Source: Bacillota bacterium (GTDB taxonomy: Bacteria > Bacillota > Sulfobacillia > JAJZYS01 > JAILZS01). Taken from it: DNA of 64,000 nt. The stretch covers positions 1-64,000 of the forward strand of contig JAILZS010000006.1 of assembly GCA_023512375.1 (NCBI GenBank), written 5' to 3'. Below are positions 1-8,335 of this stretch, one piece after another. How positions within the stretch are numbered: position 1 is the stretch's first letter; each line of letters opens with the position of its first letter. The notes under the pieces were generated by a model that did not search any database, was not told where the DNA came from, and saw nothing but the letters and a program-made list of their open reading frames with translations. The translations under genes were made by a program, and so were the position numbers.

Positions 1-1125
1 GTCGATGTCGGTGGGCGGGTGCTCGCTGTCCAACATGGTGGGGGTGATCCAGGCGAAGGCGGGCAGGGTGCCGCGGCGGAGGTCGAGGAAGTACTGGGCG
101 AGCGGCACGAGGTCGCGGCGTAGGCGAGGGTCGTCCTGCACCGCCGGGAAGCCGGGCAGGGGGTTCCACAGCCAGAACTGGTCGGGCGGATAGCCGCTGT
201 AGTCCTTCCACGACACGCCTGCCGCCGCCAGCTGTTGGGCGAACGTCGGGAAGGTGAAGCCGCACGGCGTGGGCGGGGCCCACATGTTCCAGATCCACCC
301 CCCGCTCGTACCCGCCACCGTGTACAGGTGGTTGGGCAGCGACGGCCCCTGCAGGGAGGCGAAGAACATGTCGGCCAGGGTGAAGTGGGCGGCGTAGTAC
401 CAGTAGTTGGGGATGTCCGCGCCGGTGTAGTAGCCCATGACCTGGCGGTACGTGTCGGCGTACACGAACCCGTCCATGCGCCCGCGGTCGTAGGCGCGAT
501 GGGCGGGGATCCAGTCGTGCCCGAGGTCGTGGGTGAGGGGCCGGGTGAGGTGGTAGGGGGCGACGACGGGCGGCCCGCCGCGCACCGCCGGGAGGCGGAT
601 GCCGGGGTGAAGGCCGTCGACGCCCGGGTAGGTGCCGAAGTAGTTGTCGAACGAGTGGTTCTCCTGGACGATGAAGAGGACGTGGCGGATGACCCCCTCC
701 GGCTGAGGGGGTGTCGTGGGCGCGGGCCAGGGGCGACCGCCCACCACCCGCACGCTGTGCGCCCAGATGAGCCCTTGCCGCAAGGTGCCCGCCACGTCCA
801 CCACCTGCCCCGGCAGGAGCTCCTTGCCCGGGGCGTAGACGGTGGCGACGGTACCGCCGGGCGCGAGCACGGCGGCCGTGGCGCCGGCCGCCTCGAGGAC
901 GGTGCCGCGCACGCCGTGGGCGAGCCAAGCGTCGGACGTGGGCCGGGGGGTGTGGGCCTGATTCTCGAGGTGGGGCACGCCGCAGCCGGCGGCGGCATGG
1001 GCCCCGCCGCCGGCGGCGGCCGGAGCGCGGGGGGCAGCGGTGGCGCACCCCGACAGGAGGAGGGCGGTGAGCGCGGCCGTCATGGCGGCGGGGATGCGGC
1101 GTTCCCGACGGCCCAGTCGCTCCAC
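1..1125 (-). CDS. Phosphoesterase-family lipoprotein (AcpA / phospholipase C type), C-terminus beyond window
   Basis: This reading frame is absent from the ORF track because it leaves the window without a stop. Translating the minus strand gives a basic N-terminus, a hydrophobic stretch and the lipobox LLLSGC, so it is probably an exported lipoprotein. About 170 residues in comes the phosphoesterase signature VQENHSFDNYFGTYPG, followed by text typical of the family (HDWIPAHRAYDRGRMDGF, GPSLPNHLY). Members cleave phosphate esters such as phospholipids or other phosphomonoesters outside the membrane. The GTG at 1125 was chosen because AAGGGGG lies about 8 bases upstream; a GTG at 1134 and an ATG at 1083 are alternatives. 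The family call is firm; the substrate is unknown. Confidence 0.85.
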   Translation of the reverse strand, partial: MERLGRRERRIPAAMTAALTALLLSGCATAAPRAPAAAGGGAHAAAGCGVPHLENQAHTPRPTSDAWLAHGVRGTVLEAAGATAAVLAPGGTVATVYAPGKELLPGQVVDVAGTLRQGLIWAHSVRVVGGRPWPAPTTPPQPEGVIRHVLFIVQENHSFDNYFGTYPGVDGLHPGIRLPAVRGGPPVVAPYHLTRPLTHDLGHDWIPAHRAYDRGRMDGFVYADTYRQVMGYYTGADIPNYWYYAAHFTLADMFFASLQGPSLPNHLYTVAGTSGGWIWNMWAPPTPCGFTFPTFAQQLAAAGVSWKDYSGYPPDQFWLWNPLPGFPAVQDDPRLRRDLVPLAQYFLDLRRGTLPAFAWITPTMLDSEHPPTDID

Positions 1126-1178
1126 CGCGATCACCCCCTTCGCGCTTTCGCCCTCTCTCGAATGGGGGGCGGCGGCCG

Positions 1179-3791
1179 TCAGACGCCGCCGTCCGCCCGC
1201 GGCGGCATGGCGCCCACCAGGCGCAGGAGGGCGACAGGCGTCTGCTCGTGCCCTTGGCCCAAGGGGTTGTCCAGGAAGAGGCGGCGCACGCGCTCCGGGT
1301 CGACGCCGTCGCTGTGGCCCAGGACGACCGCGTCGATGTCGTTGGCGTCCACGACGGCCACACCCGCGCCCAGGGCGCGGGCCAGAGAGGCCGCCACCCC
1401 GGCGGGATCGGCGGGCGCCATCTTCGCGTGGCCGTTGTAGGGCGGGATGGTGCCGCGGGTGGGGCCGTCGATGGCGGCCACGGCGGGGGGGAGGAGACGG
1501 TAGAAGACCCCGCGCCTGCCCAGGGCGCGGGCGGCGGCGGCGACGGCGGCGGCGGCGACGATGCGTCCCGCCCCCACCTCCCGAAGGGCGAGCTCCATCG
1601 TCTCGGGGATGCCGAGGCCGATGCCCGCCGGCGTGCGGCGCACGAAGCGGCTGAGGAACCGGGCCAGGGGCCGCGGCCGCACCTCGCCCACGGGGAAGGA
1701 GCGCCCTTGGCTGATGGCCACGATCTTCTCGCTCACGGCCACCACATCCCCTGGGCGGAGGTCGTCGCCCACCGCCTGCCCCACCACCTGGGCGAGATCG
1801 TCGCCTGCTTCCACCAGGGGGGTGCGGCGGGGGGCCCTGAGCCAAACCTCTCCGTCCAACGCCTGGAAGAGATGGCGGCCGAAGTTGGGCCGGTAGCGGC
1901 CGAGCGCCTCGGCCGCAGCTCCGCCCAGGCGCTCGGCCACCCAGGCGTCGCCGACGGCCGCCACGTCGGCGGGCGGGGAGGCGCCGCCGGCCAGGGGGCG
2001 GGAGAAGAACACGCGCAGCCACAGCTCGGCGTTGATCACCCGCCACAGGAACAGGGAGGAGGCGATTTCCCCCCGGGCGGCGGCGCGGAAGGCCCGAGCC
2101 ACCGCCTCGCCGTCCCAGAACGGCCGGCTCTGGAAGAGAGGGGATTGGAAGAGGCTCTGGAAGACGGCGCGGCGGGCGAACAGCCAGCGCGTCTCCGGGG
2201 TGGTGAACCCGACCTTCCAGCGCCGGCGGCGGATGCGCTCCGGCAGGACGCCGCGCATGCCCTGCCGCAGCAGGTAGCGCGCCCAGCCGTCGCGGATGAT
2301 CGCCTCCTCGGGGAGGGCGAGGATGCGCTCCACGAGTTCCTGGTCCAGCCACGGCACGCGCGATTCGAGGGAGTGGGCCATGGAGTTGCGGTCCTCGTAC
2401 CGGAGCAGGGCCGGCAGGCTGTACGTGGTGACGTCCTCGAGCAGCCGGCGCTTGAGGTCGTCCGCCGGCCGCGTATCGCGCGCCGGCGCCATGCGCGCGG
2501 TCCACGCCGGGTCGAGCAGGCGCCGGCCCGGGAAGGGACGCCGCCGATCCCGGCGCTCGCGCGCCAACAGGGGCGCGAGGACGTCGCGTGCCGCCCACGC
2601 CTCGCGCACGAGCCTGCCCAGGCGGCGCTGGCGCCACAGCTGCCGGAGGTAGACGAGATGGTAGGGGACGTATCCCGCCATGAGCTCGTCCCCGCCCTGA
2701 CCGTCGAGGACCACCGTGACGTGGCGGCGCGCCTCGCGCATGACGCACCACTGGGCGTAAGGACCGGTGCTGACGAACGGCTCGTCCTGATGCCATACGA
2801 GCTGGGCAAGCTCGGCGACGAACGTGGTCGAGTCGGGGCGGACGTAGTCGGTGTCGGCGCCTGCCGCCGCCACGGCCACCTCGATGTAGGCGCGCTCGTC
2901 GATGGGGTCGCCGTCGTAGACGGCGGAGAAGGTCTTCACGCGCCCGCGCAGGCTGGCAGCGTCGGGCAGCTCCTGCCGCAGGAGGTCGGCCATGAGGCAG
3001 ACGATGGTGGAGGAGTCGAGGCCGCCGCTCAGGCAGGCGCCCACCGGTACGTCGGCCACCAGGCGGCGGGCGACGGAGCGGCGGAAGGCGTCCGCGAAAG
3101 GGGCGGCCTCGGCGTCGCCGTCGCGGCGCAGGGAGGGGCGCCAGTACGCCTCCAGGCGGACGCCGTCGGCGTCCACCACCGCGTAGTGGGCCGCCGGCAG
3201 GCGGCGGACGCCGGCGAAGAAGGTCTCGGGCCGATGGTCGTGCAGGCCGTACGCCAGGTACTCGTACAGCACCTGCTCGTCCACCGCCGGCTTGAGCTGG
3301 GGCGCGCGCAACAGGGCCTTGATCTCCGACGCGAACAGGAGCCGGTCCCCGGCGCGGGCGTAGTAGAGGGGCTTGATGCCGAAGTGGTCCCGGCACAGCA
3401 CCAGGCGCCGGCGCGGGCGGTCGTAGATGGCCAGCGCCCACATGCCGTTGAAGCGGGCGAAGGCGTCGGTGCCCCAGGCCTCGTAGGCCCGCAGCACGAC
3501 CTCCGAGTCGGCGTCGGTGCGGAAGCGGCTCCCCAGCGCCATGAGCTCCGCCCGCAGCTCGCGGTAGTTGTACACCTCGCCGTTGTACACGAGGGTGACG
3601 GCGCCGTCGTCGCCGTGCATGGGCTGGTGGCCGCCCGCGGGGTCGATGATGCTCAGGCGGCGGAAGCCGAGCGACACCCGCTCGTCCACGGCGTACCCCT
3701 CGTCGTCGGGGCCGCGGTGGCGCAGGGTGTCGGTCATGGCCCGCAGGAGGTCGTCCGCGCGGGCGCCCCAGAAGCCCGCGATGCCGCACAC
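1179..3791 (-). CDS. Asparagine synthetase fused to a CofE-like (F420-0:glutamyl ligase family) domain
   Basis: The protein starts MCGIAGFWG, giving the Cys-2 nucleophile of class II glutamine amidotransferases (residues about 1-200). The synthetase domain carries the PP-loop SGGLDSS and extends to about residue 590, so this half matches a complete glutamine-hydrolysing asparagine synthetase. After a linker, the last 220 residues match the bacterial CofE-like family (PF01996), with GDVVAVSEKIVAISQGR, RTPAGIGLGIPETMEL and DNPLGQGHEQTP. Ordinary asparagine synthetases are about 610-640 aa, so 870 aa reflects a real in-frame fusion with no internal stop. The fused product may amidate a substrate other than aspartate; this is inference. 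A second, unfused AsnB lies at 55649. Confidence 0.85.
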   Translation of the reverse strand: MCGIAGFWGARADDLLRAMTDTLRHRGPDDEGYAVDERVSLGFRRLSIIDPAGGHQPMHGDDGAVTLVYNGEVYNYRELRAELMALGSRFRTDADSEVVLRAYEAWGTDAFARFNGMWALAIYDRPRRRLVLCRDHFGIKPLYYARAGDRLLFASEIKALLRAPQLKPAVDEQVLYEYLAYGLHDHRPETFFAGVRRLPAAHYAVVDADGVRLEAYWRPSLRRDGDAEAAPFADAFRRSVARRLVADVPVGACLSGGLDSSTIVCLMADLLRQELPDAASLRGRVKTFSAVYDGDPIDERAYIEVAVAAAGADTDYVRPDSTTFVAELAQLVWHQDEPFVSTGPYAQWCVMREARRHVTVVLDGQGGDELMAGYVPYHLVYLRQLWRQRRLGRLVREAWAARDVLAPLLARERRDRRRPFPGRRLLDPAWTARMAPARDTRPADDLKRRLLEDVTTYSLPALLRYEDRNSMAHSLESRVPWLDQELVERILALPEEAIIRDGWARYLLRQGMRGVLPERIRRRRWKVGFTTPETRWLFARRAVFQSLFQSPLFQSRPFWDGEAVARAFRAAARGEIASSLFLWRVINAELWLRVFFSRPLAGGASPPADVAAVGDAWVAERLGGAAAEALGRYRPNFGRHLFQALDGEVWLRAPRRTPLVEAGDDLAQVVGQAVGDDLRPGDVVAVSEKIVAISQGRSFPVGEVRPRPLARFLSRFVRRTPAGIGLGIPETMELALREVGAGRIVAAAAVAAAARALGRRGVFYRLLPPAVAAIDGPTRGTIPPYNGHAKMAPADPAGVAASLARALGAGVAVVDANDIDAVVLGHSDGVDPERVRRLFLDNPLGQGHEQTPVALLRLVGAMPPRADGGV

Positions 3792-3821
3792 GCCCGCCCC
3801 ACCTCCCGTGTGCCCCGCCCG

Positions 3822-3855
3822 CGAAAACTCCCGCCCGGTGACACCGGCGCGGGAG
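3822..3855 (-). terminator. Rho-independent terminator downstream of rpsT
   Basis: On the minus strand, just past the rpsT stop, a GC-rich hairpin (CTCCCGCG...CGGGCGGGAG, one bulge) is followed by TTTT. It lies between rpsT and the start of the asparagine synthetase fusion gene, which is also on the minus strand, so the two are probably separate transcripts. Confidence 0.6.
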
Positions 3856-3872
3856 GGGGGCGGGGGGATGGG

Positions 3873-4136
3873 TCAGCCGGCCGCTTCGAGCCGGCGCGCC
3901 AGGCGCGCCTTCTTGCGGTTGGCGCGGTTGCGGTGGATGGCGCCCTTCTGGGCGGCCCGGTCGAGGGCGCGGTAGACGTTGCGCAGAGCGGCCGCCGCTC
4001 CCTCCCGGTCGCCCGCCTTGAGGAGGCGCTCGAAGCGCCGGATGGCGGTGCGCACGAACGTGCGCCGCCGCCGGTTCTCCATCGTCCGGCGCAACGTGAC
4101 GCGGATGCGCTTCTGCGCCGACTTCGTGTTGGCCAC
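3873..4136 (-). CDS. rpsT: 30S ribosomal protein S20 (bS20)
   Basis: The 87-residue product starts VANTKSAQKRIR and is rich in Lys and Arg, as expected for S20, which binds 16S rRNA early in assembly of the small subunit. The track ORF begins further upstream at 4259, but the GTG at 4136 has the Shine-Dalgarno GGAGGG seven bases ahead and gives the normal family length. The gene is monocistronic, with its own promoter at 4250-4278 and a terminator behind it. In Bacillota rpsT is typically close to gpr, spoIIP and lepA, and lepA lies about 5 kb away here. Confidence 0.95.
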   Translation of the reverse strand: MANTKSAQKRIRVTLRRTMENRRRRTFVRTAIRRFERLLKAGDREGAAAALRNVYRALDRAAQKGAIHRNRANRKKARLARRLEAAG

Positions 4137-4249
4137 CGAATCCCTCCGTACGCCGAATGTCGCCTTGCGGCCCGGGCCACCGTCGGGCCCGCGCGCCGCG
4201 GTATGCACAGCGCCGCCCGGCTCCCGGCCCGCCGGGCGAAGACGGCCCG

Positions 4250-4278
4250 AGTCTAGCACGTGCGCCCCCCCAGCGCAA
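4250..4278 (-). promoter_or_regulatory. Sigma-A type promoter of rpsT
   Basis: Read on the minus strand: TTGCGC, 17 bases, TAGACT. The -10 is identical to the one before rnpB in this window. It leaves a leader of about 105 bases before the rpsT GTG, room for translational feedback, though no S20-binding structure was worked out. Confidence 0.6.
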
Positions 4279-4419
4279 CCGAAGGGCTGTGCCGCGGGGG
4301 CGGGGAGGAGTTCGCCGGCAAGGCGAGAAGGTGCACCGGCCGGGTGGGAGACAGATCCAGGCGAGAGCCGGCCTGGGCCGGGGGGCGGCGGTCGGTTGGC
4401 GGTGACAGGCGGAGCCGTG

Positions 4420-5346
4420 GTGACCGTGGGCGAGGCGCTCGGGGTGCTCGACGCCGGCGAGGGGCGCCTCGAGGAGGTCGACCGCTACGAGGCGGGCGTC
4501 GCGGGCGCCGAGCTCAACTACGCCGTGGACCTCGCGCGCCTGGGCGTGGCCGTTCGGTACTTCGGCGCCGTGGGGGACGACCCGTTCGGCCGTCGCGTGG
4601 TGCGGACGCTGCGGGCGGAGGGCCTCGATGCGTCCGACGTCAGCGTCGATCAATCCCGTCCCACCGGGCTGTTGTTCAAGGGCAGGTCGCTTCCCGGTGG
4701 CGAACGCGAGGTGGTCTACCGCCGGCGGCACAGCGCCGCCAGCGCCTACGTTCCGCCGGCGGCGCTCGCCCAGGCGGCGCGGGCGGCGCGAGGCGTGCAC
4801 GCCACCGGCATCTCCCTCATGTTGGGCGAGGGGATGGCCGAGGCCGTCCGCACCTTGTTCGAGGAGGGCGCGGGGGCGCCGTGGCGCAGCTTCGACCTCA
4901 ACGTCCGGCTGCGCCTCGCCCCTGCCGAGGCATGGCGGGCGGCGCTGGAGGCGATGCTCGCCCCGGGGCGCGTTCTCTTCGCCTCCGCCTCCGACCTGGC
5001 GGCCATCGGCCTCGGGCCGGAAGAGTTGGTCGGGCGCTGCCGGCGACGGGGCGTCGCGGCCGTCGTGCGCAGCGCCGACCATGGCGCCCTGGTGGCGACG
5101 GCCGACGGTCGGGAGCGGCGCGTCCCCCCCGTCCCCGAGGCGGTGCCGGTGGACCCCGTGGGGGCCGGCGACGCCTTCGCCGCCGCGGTGACGGCTTGGC
5201 GGCTGGCCGACGCCCCCTGGGAGGAGGCGGTGCGCGCGGGCCAATGGGCCGGGGCCATGGTGGTCAGGTTGCGCGGCGACTTCGCCGGCGCCCCCTATCG
5301 GCACGAGCTGGAGGCGCTGCTGGCGGGTGCGGGACCGTCACGGTAG
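4420..5346 (+). CDS. kdgK: PfkB-family sugar kinase, probable 2-keto-3-deoxygluconate kinase
   Basis: A 308-residue ribokinase/PfkB-fold kinase. The N-terminus has the substrate-lid region (GVAGAELNYAVDLARLG) and the C-terminus has the PfkB signature with its catalytic Asp, DPVGAGDAFAAA. It sits 70 bases before a KDPG aldolase, which is why 2-keto-3-deoxygluconate is the likely substrate: the pair would phosphorylate KDG and split KDPG into pyruvate and glyceraldehyde-3-phosphate. The track ORF starts far upstream; GTG 4420 was chosen with AGGCGGAG ahead, and TTG 4396 is an alternative. Other sugars cannot be excluded from sequence alone. Confidence 0.85.
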   Translation: MTVGEALGVLDAGEGRLEEVDRYEAGVAGAELNYAVDLARLGVAVRYFGAVGDDPFGRRVVRTLRAEGLDASDVSVDQSRPTGLLFKGRSLPGGEREVVYRRRHSAASAYVPPAALAQAARAARGVHATGISLMLGEGMAEAVRTLFEEGAGAPWRSFDLNVRLRLAPAEAWRAALEAMLAPGRVLFASASDLAAIGLGPEELVGRCRRRGVAAVVRSADHGALVATADGRERRVPPVPEAVPVDPVGAGDAFAAAVTAWRLADAPWEEAVRAGQWAGAMVVRLRGDFAGAPYRHELEALLAGAGPSR

Positions 5347-5415
5347 GCGGCCGCCGGCAGCGCCTGTACCCGAGGTCGAGGCGCACGGGCGGGACAGGCT
5401 GGGGGAGGTGGCGGC

Positions 5416-6048
5416 ATGGTGGCGGACGGCGAAGGGGTGCGGGCCCGCCTGTCGGAGGCGGGCGTGGTGCCCATTTTGCGCGTGGCCGACGCGGAGCGTG
5501 CGCTCGCGCTGGGAGGTGCCCTGGCGGGGGCCGGGGTGGGCGTGCTGGAGGTGTCGTTCAACACCCCCGACGCGCCGGCGGTGATCGAGCGCCTGGCGGA
5601 GGAGCACCCTGGCGTCGTGGTGGGAGCGGGGACGGTCCTGCGCCCGGAGGAGGCGGCGCGCGCGGCGGGGGCGGGTGCGCGCTTCCTCCTGAGCCCGGCG
5701 TTTCACCCCGAGGTGGCGCGTGCCGCCCGCGACCTCGGCTGCCCGTACATCCCGGGGGCGTTCACGGCCACCGAGGTGTGGCGGGTGATCGAAGCCGGCC
5801 TCGACATGTTCAAACTCTTTCCCGCCGGACTGTACGGGGTCGCCGGCATGCGCACCCTGCTCGAGCCGTTCCCAGGCCTGGGGGTGGTGCCGTCGGGCGG
5901 CATCGGCCTCGGTGAGGTGGGCGCCTGGCGGGCCGCGGGGGCGGTGGCGGTAGGTCTTGGCGGGGCCATCACCCGCGCCCCCGACCCGGTGGCCGCAGCG
6001 CGCGCCGCCCTGGCGGCAGCGCGCGTCCCTCGAGCGGAACCGGTCTAG
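5416..6048 (+). CDS. eda: 2-keto-3-deoxy-6-phosphogluconate (KDPG) aldolase
   Basis: A 210-residue class I aldolase of the KDPG/KHG family. Visible elements are GVVPILRV near the N-terminus, VVGAGTVL, the Schiff-base lysine in MFKLFPAG, and PSGGIGL in the phosphate-binding loop. It catalyses the last step of the Entner-Doudoroff / KDG route. ATG 5416 has GGAGG seven bases upstream. It is almost certainly co-transcribed with the kinase before it. Its stop codon overlaps the convergent stop of the yetF-like gene in the palindrome CTAG. Confidence 0.93.
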   Translation: MVADGEGVRARLSEAGVVPILRVADAERALALGGALAGAGVGVLEVSFNTPDAPAVIERLAEEHPGVVVGAGTVLRPEEAARAAGAGARFLLSPAFHPEVARAARDLGCPYIPGAFTATEVWRVIEAGLDMFKLFPAGLYGVAGMRTLLEPFPGLGVVPSGGIGLGEVGAWRAAGAVAVGLGGAITRAPDPVAAARAALAAARVPRAEPV

Positions 6049-6554
6049 ATCCGGCGCGTGCGCACCCGCCGCCGGCCGCGCCGCACGTCGGAGGCGGCGG
6101 GCACGACGGAGATGGTGCCGTCGGTCTCCAAGACGGCCAGGGCCACCTCGGATACGTCCTCAAGACCGTGTTCCCTTAGGGCCATGCGGCAATCCTCGGG
6201 GTCGAGGCCCTCGCGCGCCACCACGCCGTCGAGCCACGCCCCGTCGCGGGCGATCACCGTCGCCTCTCCCTCGAGCAGGTGGCGCAGGCGAGGCAGGCGG
6301 AGGTTGAGGCGGGCCACGGCGGCGTTCAGGAGGAAGAGGGCGGCGAGGATCACCAGGCCGCCGGCGAGCGAGGAGTCGGGCCCGGTGATGGCGGGCTGGA
6401 CGGCGTTGGCCGCCAGGAGCACGAGGGCCAGGTCGAACAGCGTGAACTGACCCACCTCGCGTTTGCCGAACAGCCTTAGGCCGAGGAGAAGGGCGACGTA
6501 GACGACGGCCGATCGGACGGCGAGGGCCCACCAGGGGATGGCGAGGCGAAACAG
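6045..6554 (-). CDS. YetF/DUF421-family membrane protein, likely CTG start
   Basis: The track frame starts inside the first conserved block. Extending upstream adds a membrane segment and completes the DUF421 hallmark GKREVGQFTLFDLALVLL. The product would be 169 aa with about three membrane helices and a C-terminal cytoplasmic domain (EGLDPEDCRMALREHG). No in-frame ATG, GTG or TTG exists upstream before the stop. A CTG at 6554 lies seven bases after GGGAGGTG, so CTG is the probable start. The family is a membrane protein of unclear function found in spore formers, with roles in spore and envelope stress suggested for paralogues. It is convergent with eda. Confidence 0.8.
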   Translation of the reverse strand: MFRLAIPWWALAVRSAVVYVALLLGLRLFGKREVGQFTLFDLALVLLAANAVQPAITGPDSSLAGGLVILAALFLLNAAVARLNLRLPRLRHLLEGEATVIARDGAWLDGVVAREGLDPEDCRMALREHGLEDVSEVALAVLETDGTISVVPAASDVRRGRRRVRTRRI

Positions 6555-6579
6555 GACGGGTCACCTCCCACGCCGGCGC

Positions 6580-8154
6580 TCAGCCCGCACGGCCGGCGGC
6601 ATGGGCCCACGGCCCCAGGCGGCGGCGCAGGTAGACGAGGGTCTGGGCCATCTCGGGGATGCGCAGGAGGACGGCGAACAGGGAGAAGCCCGCCACGCCG
6701 GCGGCGAGGGCGGCGAGGAGGCTTACCACCGTCGGCGCGCCGGCCAGGGCGAGGCGCACGACCGCCACGACCGCCGCCATGCCGGCGCTGGCGACCAGGG
6801 TGCGCAGGAAGGACGAGGCGGTGGCCATGAGGCCCAGCCGCCGCCGTAGGCGCCGGCGCAGGAGGATGGTGAGGAGCCCTACGTTGAGAAAGCCGCTTGC
6901 GCTGTACGCGAGGGCGAGTCCGAGCAAGTGGAGGTAACGCGCCCCCAGGTAGTTGAGCCCCACCGACACGAGGAGGTTGACGGCGCTGGCCGCGAGGGGC
7001 GTCCGGGTGTCCTCCACGGCGTAGAAGCCGCGGCTGACGATCTCGTACGTGGCGTAGGCCACCACGCCCACGCTGTAACCGACGACGGCGCGGGCGGTGA
7101 CGGCGGTGTCGGCGGCGGTGAAGGCGCCGTGCTGGAAGAGGACGGCCACCACCGGTCCGGCCAAGAGCATGAGGCCCACCGAGGCCGGCAGGCTGAGGAA
7201 GACCACGCTCCCCAGGGCGCCGGAGAAGAGGCGGCGGTAGGAGGCCCAGTCGCGCACCGCCGCCACCCGGCTCAAGGCGGGGAGGGCGGCGATGCCGATG
7301 GAGATGGCGAGCATGATGGGCACGAGCACGACGCGGCTGGCCAGGGTGAGGGCGTTGATCGAGCCGGCAGGCAGGAACGAGGCCAGGAAGGTCTGGTTGA
7401 CGAGGAAGTTCAGCTGCACGAAGGAAAGGCCGATCATGACCGGCAGGGAGAGGCGGGCCAGGCGCGCCACCCCCTCGTGCCGCCAGTCGAGGGAGGGGGC
7501 GTAGCGCGGGCGCAGTCGGGCCACGCCCCAGAGCTGGATGAGGAAGTTGAGCAGCGACGCCACGGCGGTGGCCAGGGCGAAGGCCTCGACCCGCATGTCG
7601 ATGGGCCCCGGCCCGTGGGGAAGGACCCGCATCCAGAGGAGGCCGAGTACGATGATGGCCGCGTTGTACACGAGCGGTCCCAAGGCCGTGCCCCAGAACG
7701 ACTGGTAGGCGTACTCCACCCCCATGAGCACGGCGTTGAGGGCGTGGAAGAGGATGGCCAGGAACATGATGCGGGTGAGGGCGGCCGCGTCCGCCAGGGC
7801 GGCGGGGCCGAAGCCGGGGGCCACGACGCGGACCAGGAGGGGGGCGAAGGCGACGGCTGCCGCGAGGACGACGAAGAGCAGGAGGAGGACGAGGTTGTAG
7901 GCCACGGAGGTCACGTACCACACCTGGTCCTCGCGCCTCTCGGCCAGGTAGCGGCTGAGGATGGGGATGAAGGCGGTGGACATGCCGCCCCCGACGAGGA
8001 TCAGGTAGATCGTGTCGGGCGCGAAGTACGAGGCGTTGAGGATGTCGACGGAGCGGTTCTGCCCGAACGCGGCCGAGATCACGGAGTTGCGCACGAAGCC
8101 CAGGACGCGCGACAGGGCCATGGCCACCCCGATGAGCGTGGCCGCGCGCGCCAC
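6580..8154 (-). CDS. murJ: Lipid II flippase MurJ
   Basis: A polytopic MATE/MOP-superfamily protein of about 524 aa with 13-14 predicted helices. The N-terminus reads ATLIGVAMALSRVLGFVR followed by GGGMSTAFIPILSRYL, both characteristic of MurJ/MviN, which moves lipid II across the cytoplasmic membrane for peptidoglycan synthesis. The track ORF (727 aa) includes some 200 low-complexity upstream residues that overlap the divergent spoIIP region. GTG 8154 gives the normal family length but has no strong ribosome-binding site, so a start a few codons upstream remains possible. Confidence 0.9.
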   Translation of the reverse strand: MARAATLIGVAMALSRVLGFVRNSVISAAFGQNRSVDILNASYFAPDTIYLILVGGGMSTAFIPILSRYLAERREDQVWYVTSVAYNLVLLLLFVVLAAAVAFAPLLVRVVAPGFGPAALADAAALTRIMFLAILFHALNAVLMGVEYAYQSFWGTALGPLVYNAAIIVLGLLWMRVLPHGPGPIDMRVEAFALATAVASLLNFLIQLWGVARLRPRYAPSLDWRHEGVARLARLSLPVMIGLSFVQLNFLVNQTFLASFLPAGSINALTLASRVVLVPIMLAISIGIAALPALSRVAAVRDWASYRRLFSGALGSVVFLSLPASVGLMLLAGPVVAVLFQHGAFTAADTAVTARAVVGYSVGVVAYATYEIVSRGFYAVEDTRTPLAASAVNLLVSVGLNYLGARYLHLLGLALAYSASGFLNVGLLTILLRRRLRRRLGLMATASSFLRTLVASAGMAAVVAVVRLALAGAPTVVSLLAALAAGVAGFSLFAVLLRIPEMAQTLVYLRRRLGPWAHAAGRAG

Positions 8155-8284
8155 CGTGCCCGTCCGGCCGAACGCCTCCGGCCTCTCCTCGCGTTCCAGT
8201 CGCGTTCGCTCCCCGCACCCCGCGTACCCGCCGCGCCGGCGTCGTCCCCAGGGTACCACAGGGCACGGCCGGGCATGGACGGCG

Positions 8285-8313
8285 GCATGGGGGCGACGGC
8301 GGGGACATACCGT
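8285..8313 (+). promoter_or_regulatory. Possible sigma-E (sporulation) promoter of spoIIP
   Basis: CATACCGT, 23 bases before the spoIIP TTG, resembles the -10 of mother-cell sigma-E promoters (CATACANT). A weak GCATGG lies 15 bases upstream. spoIIP is mother-cell expressed in B. subtilis, which supports the reading, but the -35 match is poor. Confidence 0.3.
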
Positions 8314-8335
8314 GCCGGCGGGGGGAGGCAGTCGG

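Noticed and set aside
1248-4256. 1002-codon plus-strand ORF
   Set aside because: It mirrors the asparagine synthetase fusion and rpsT on the other strand; typical GC-rich antisense frame.
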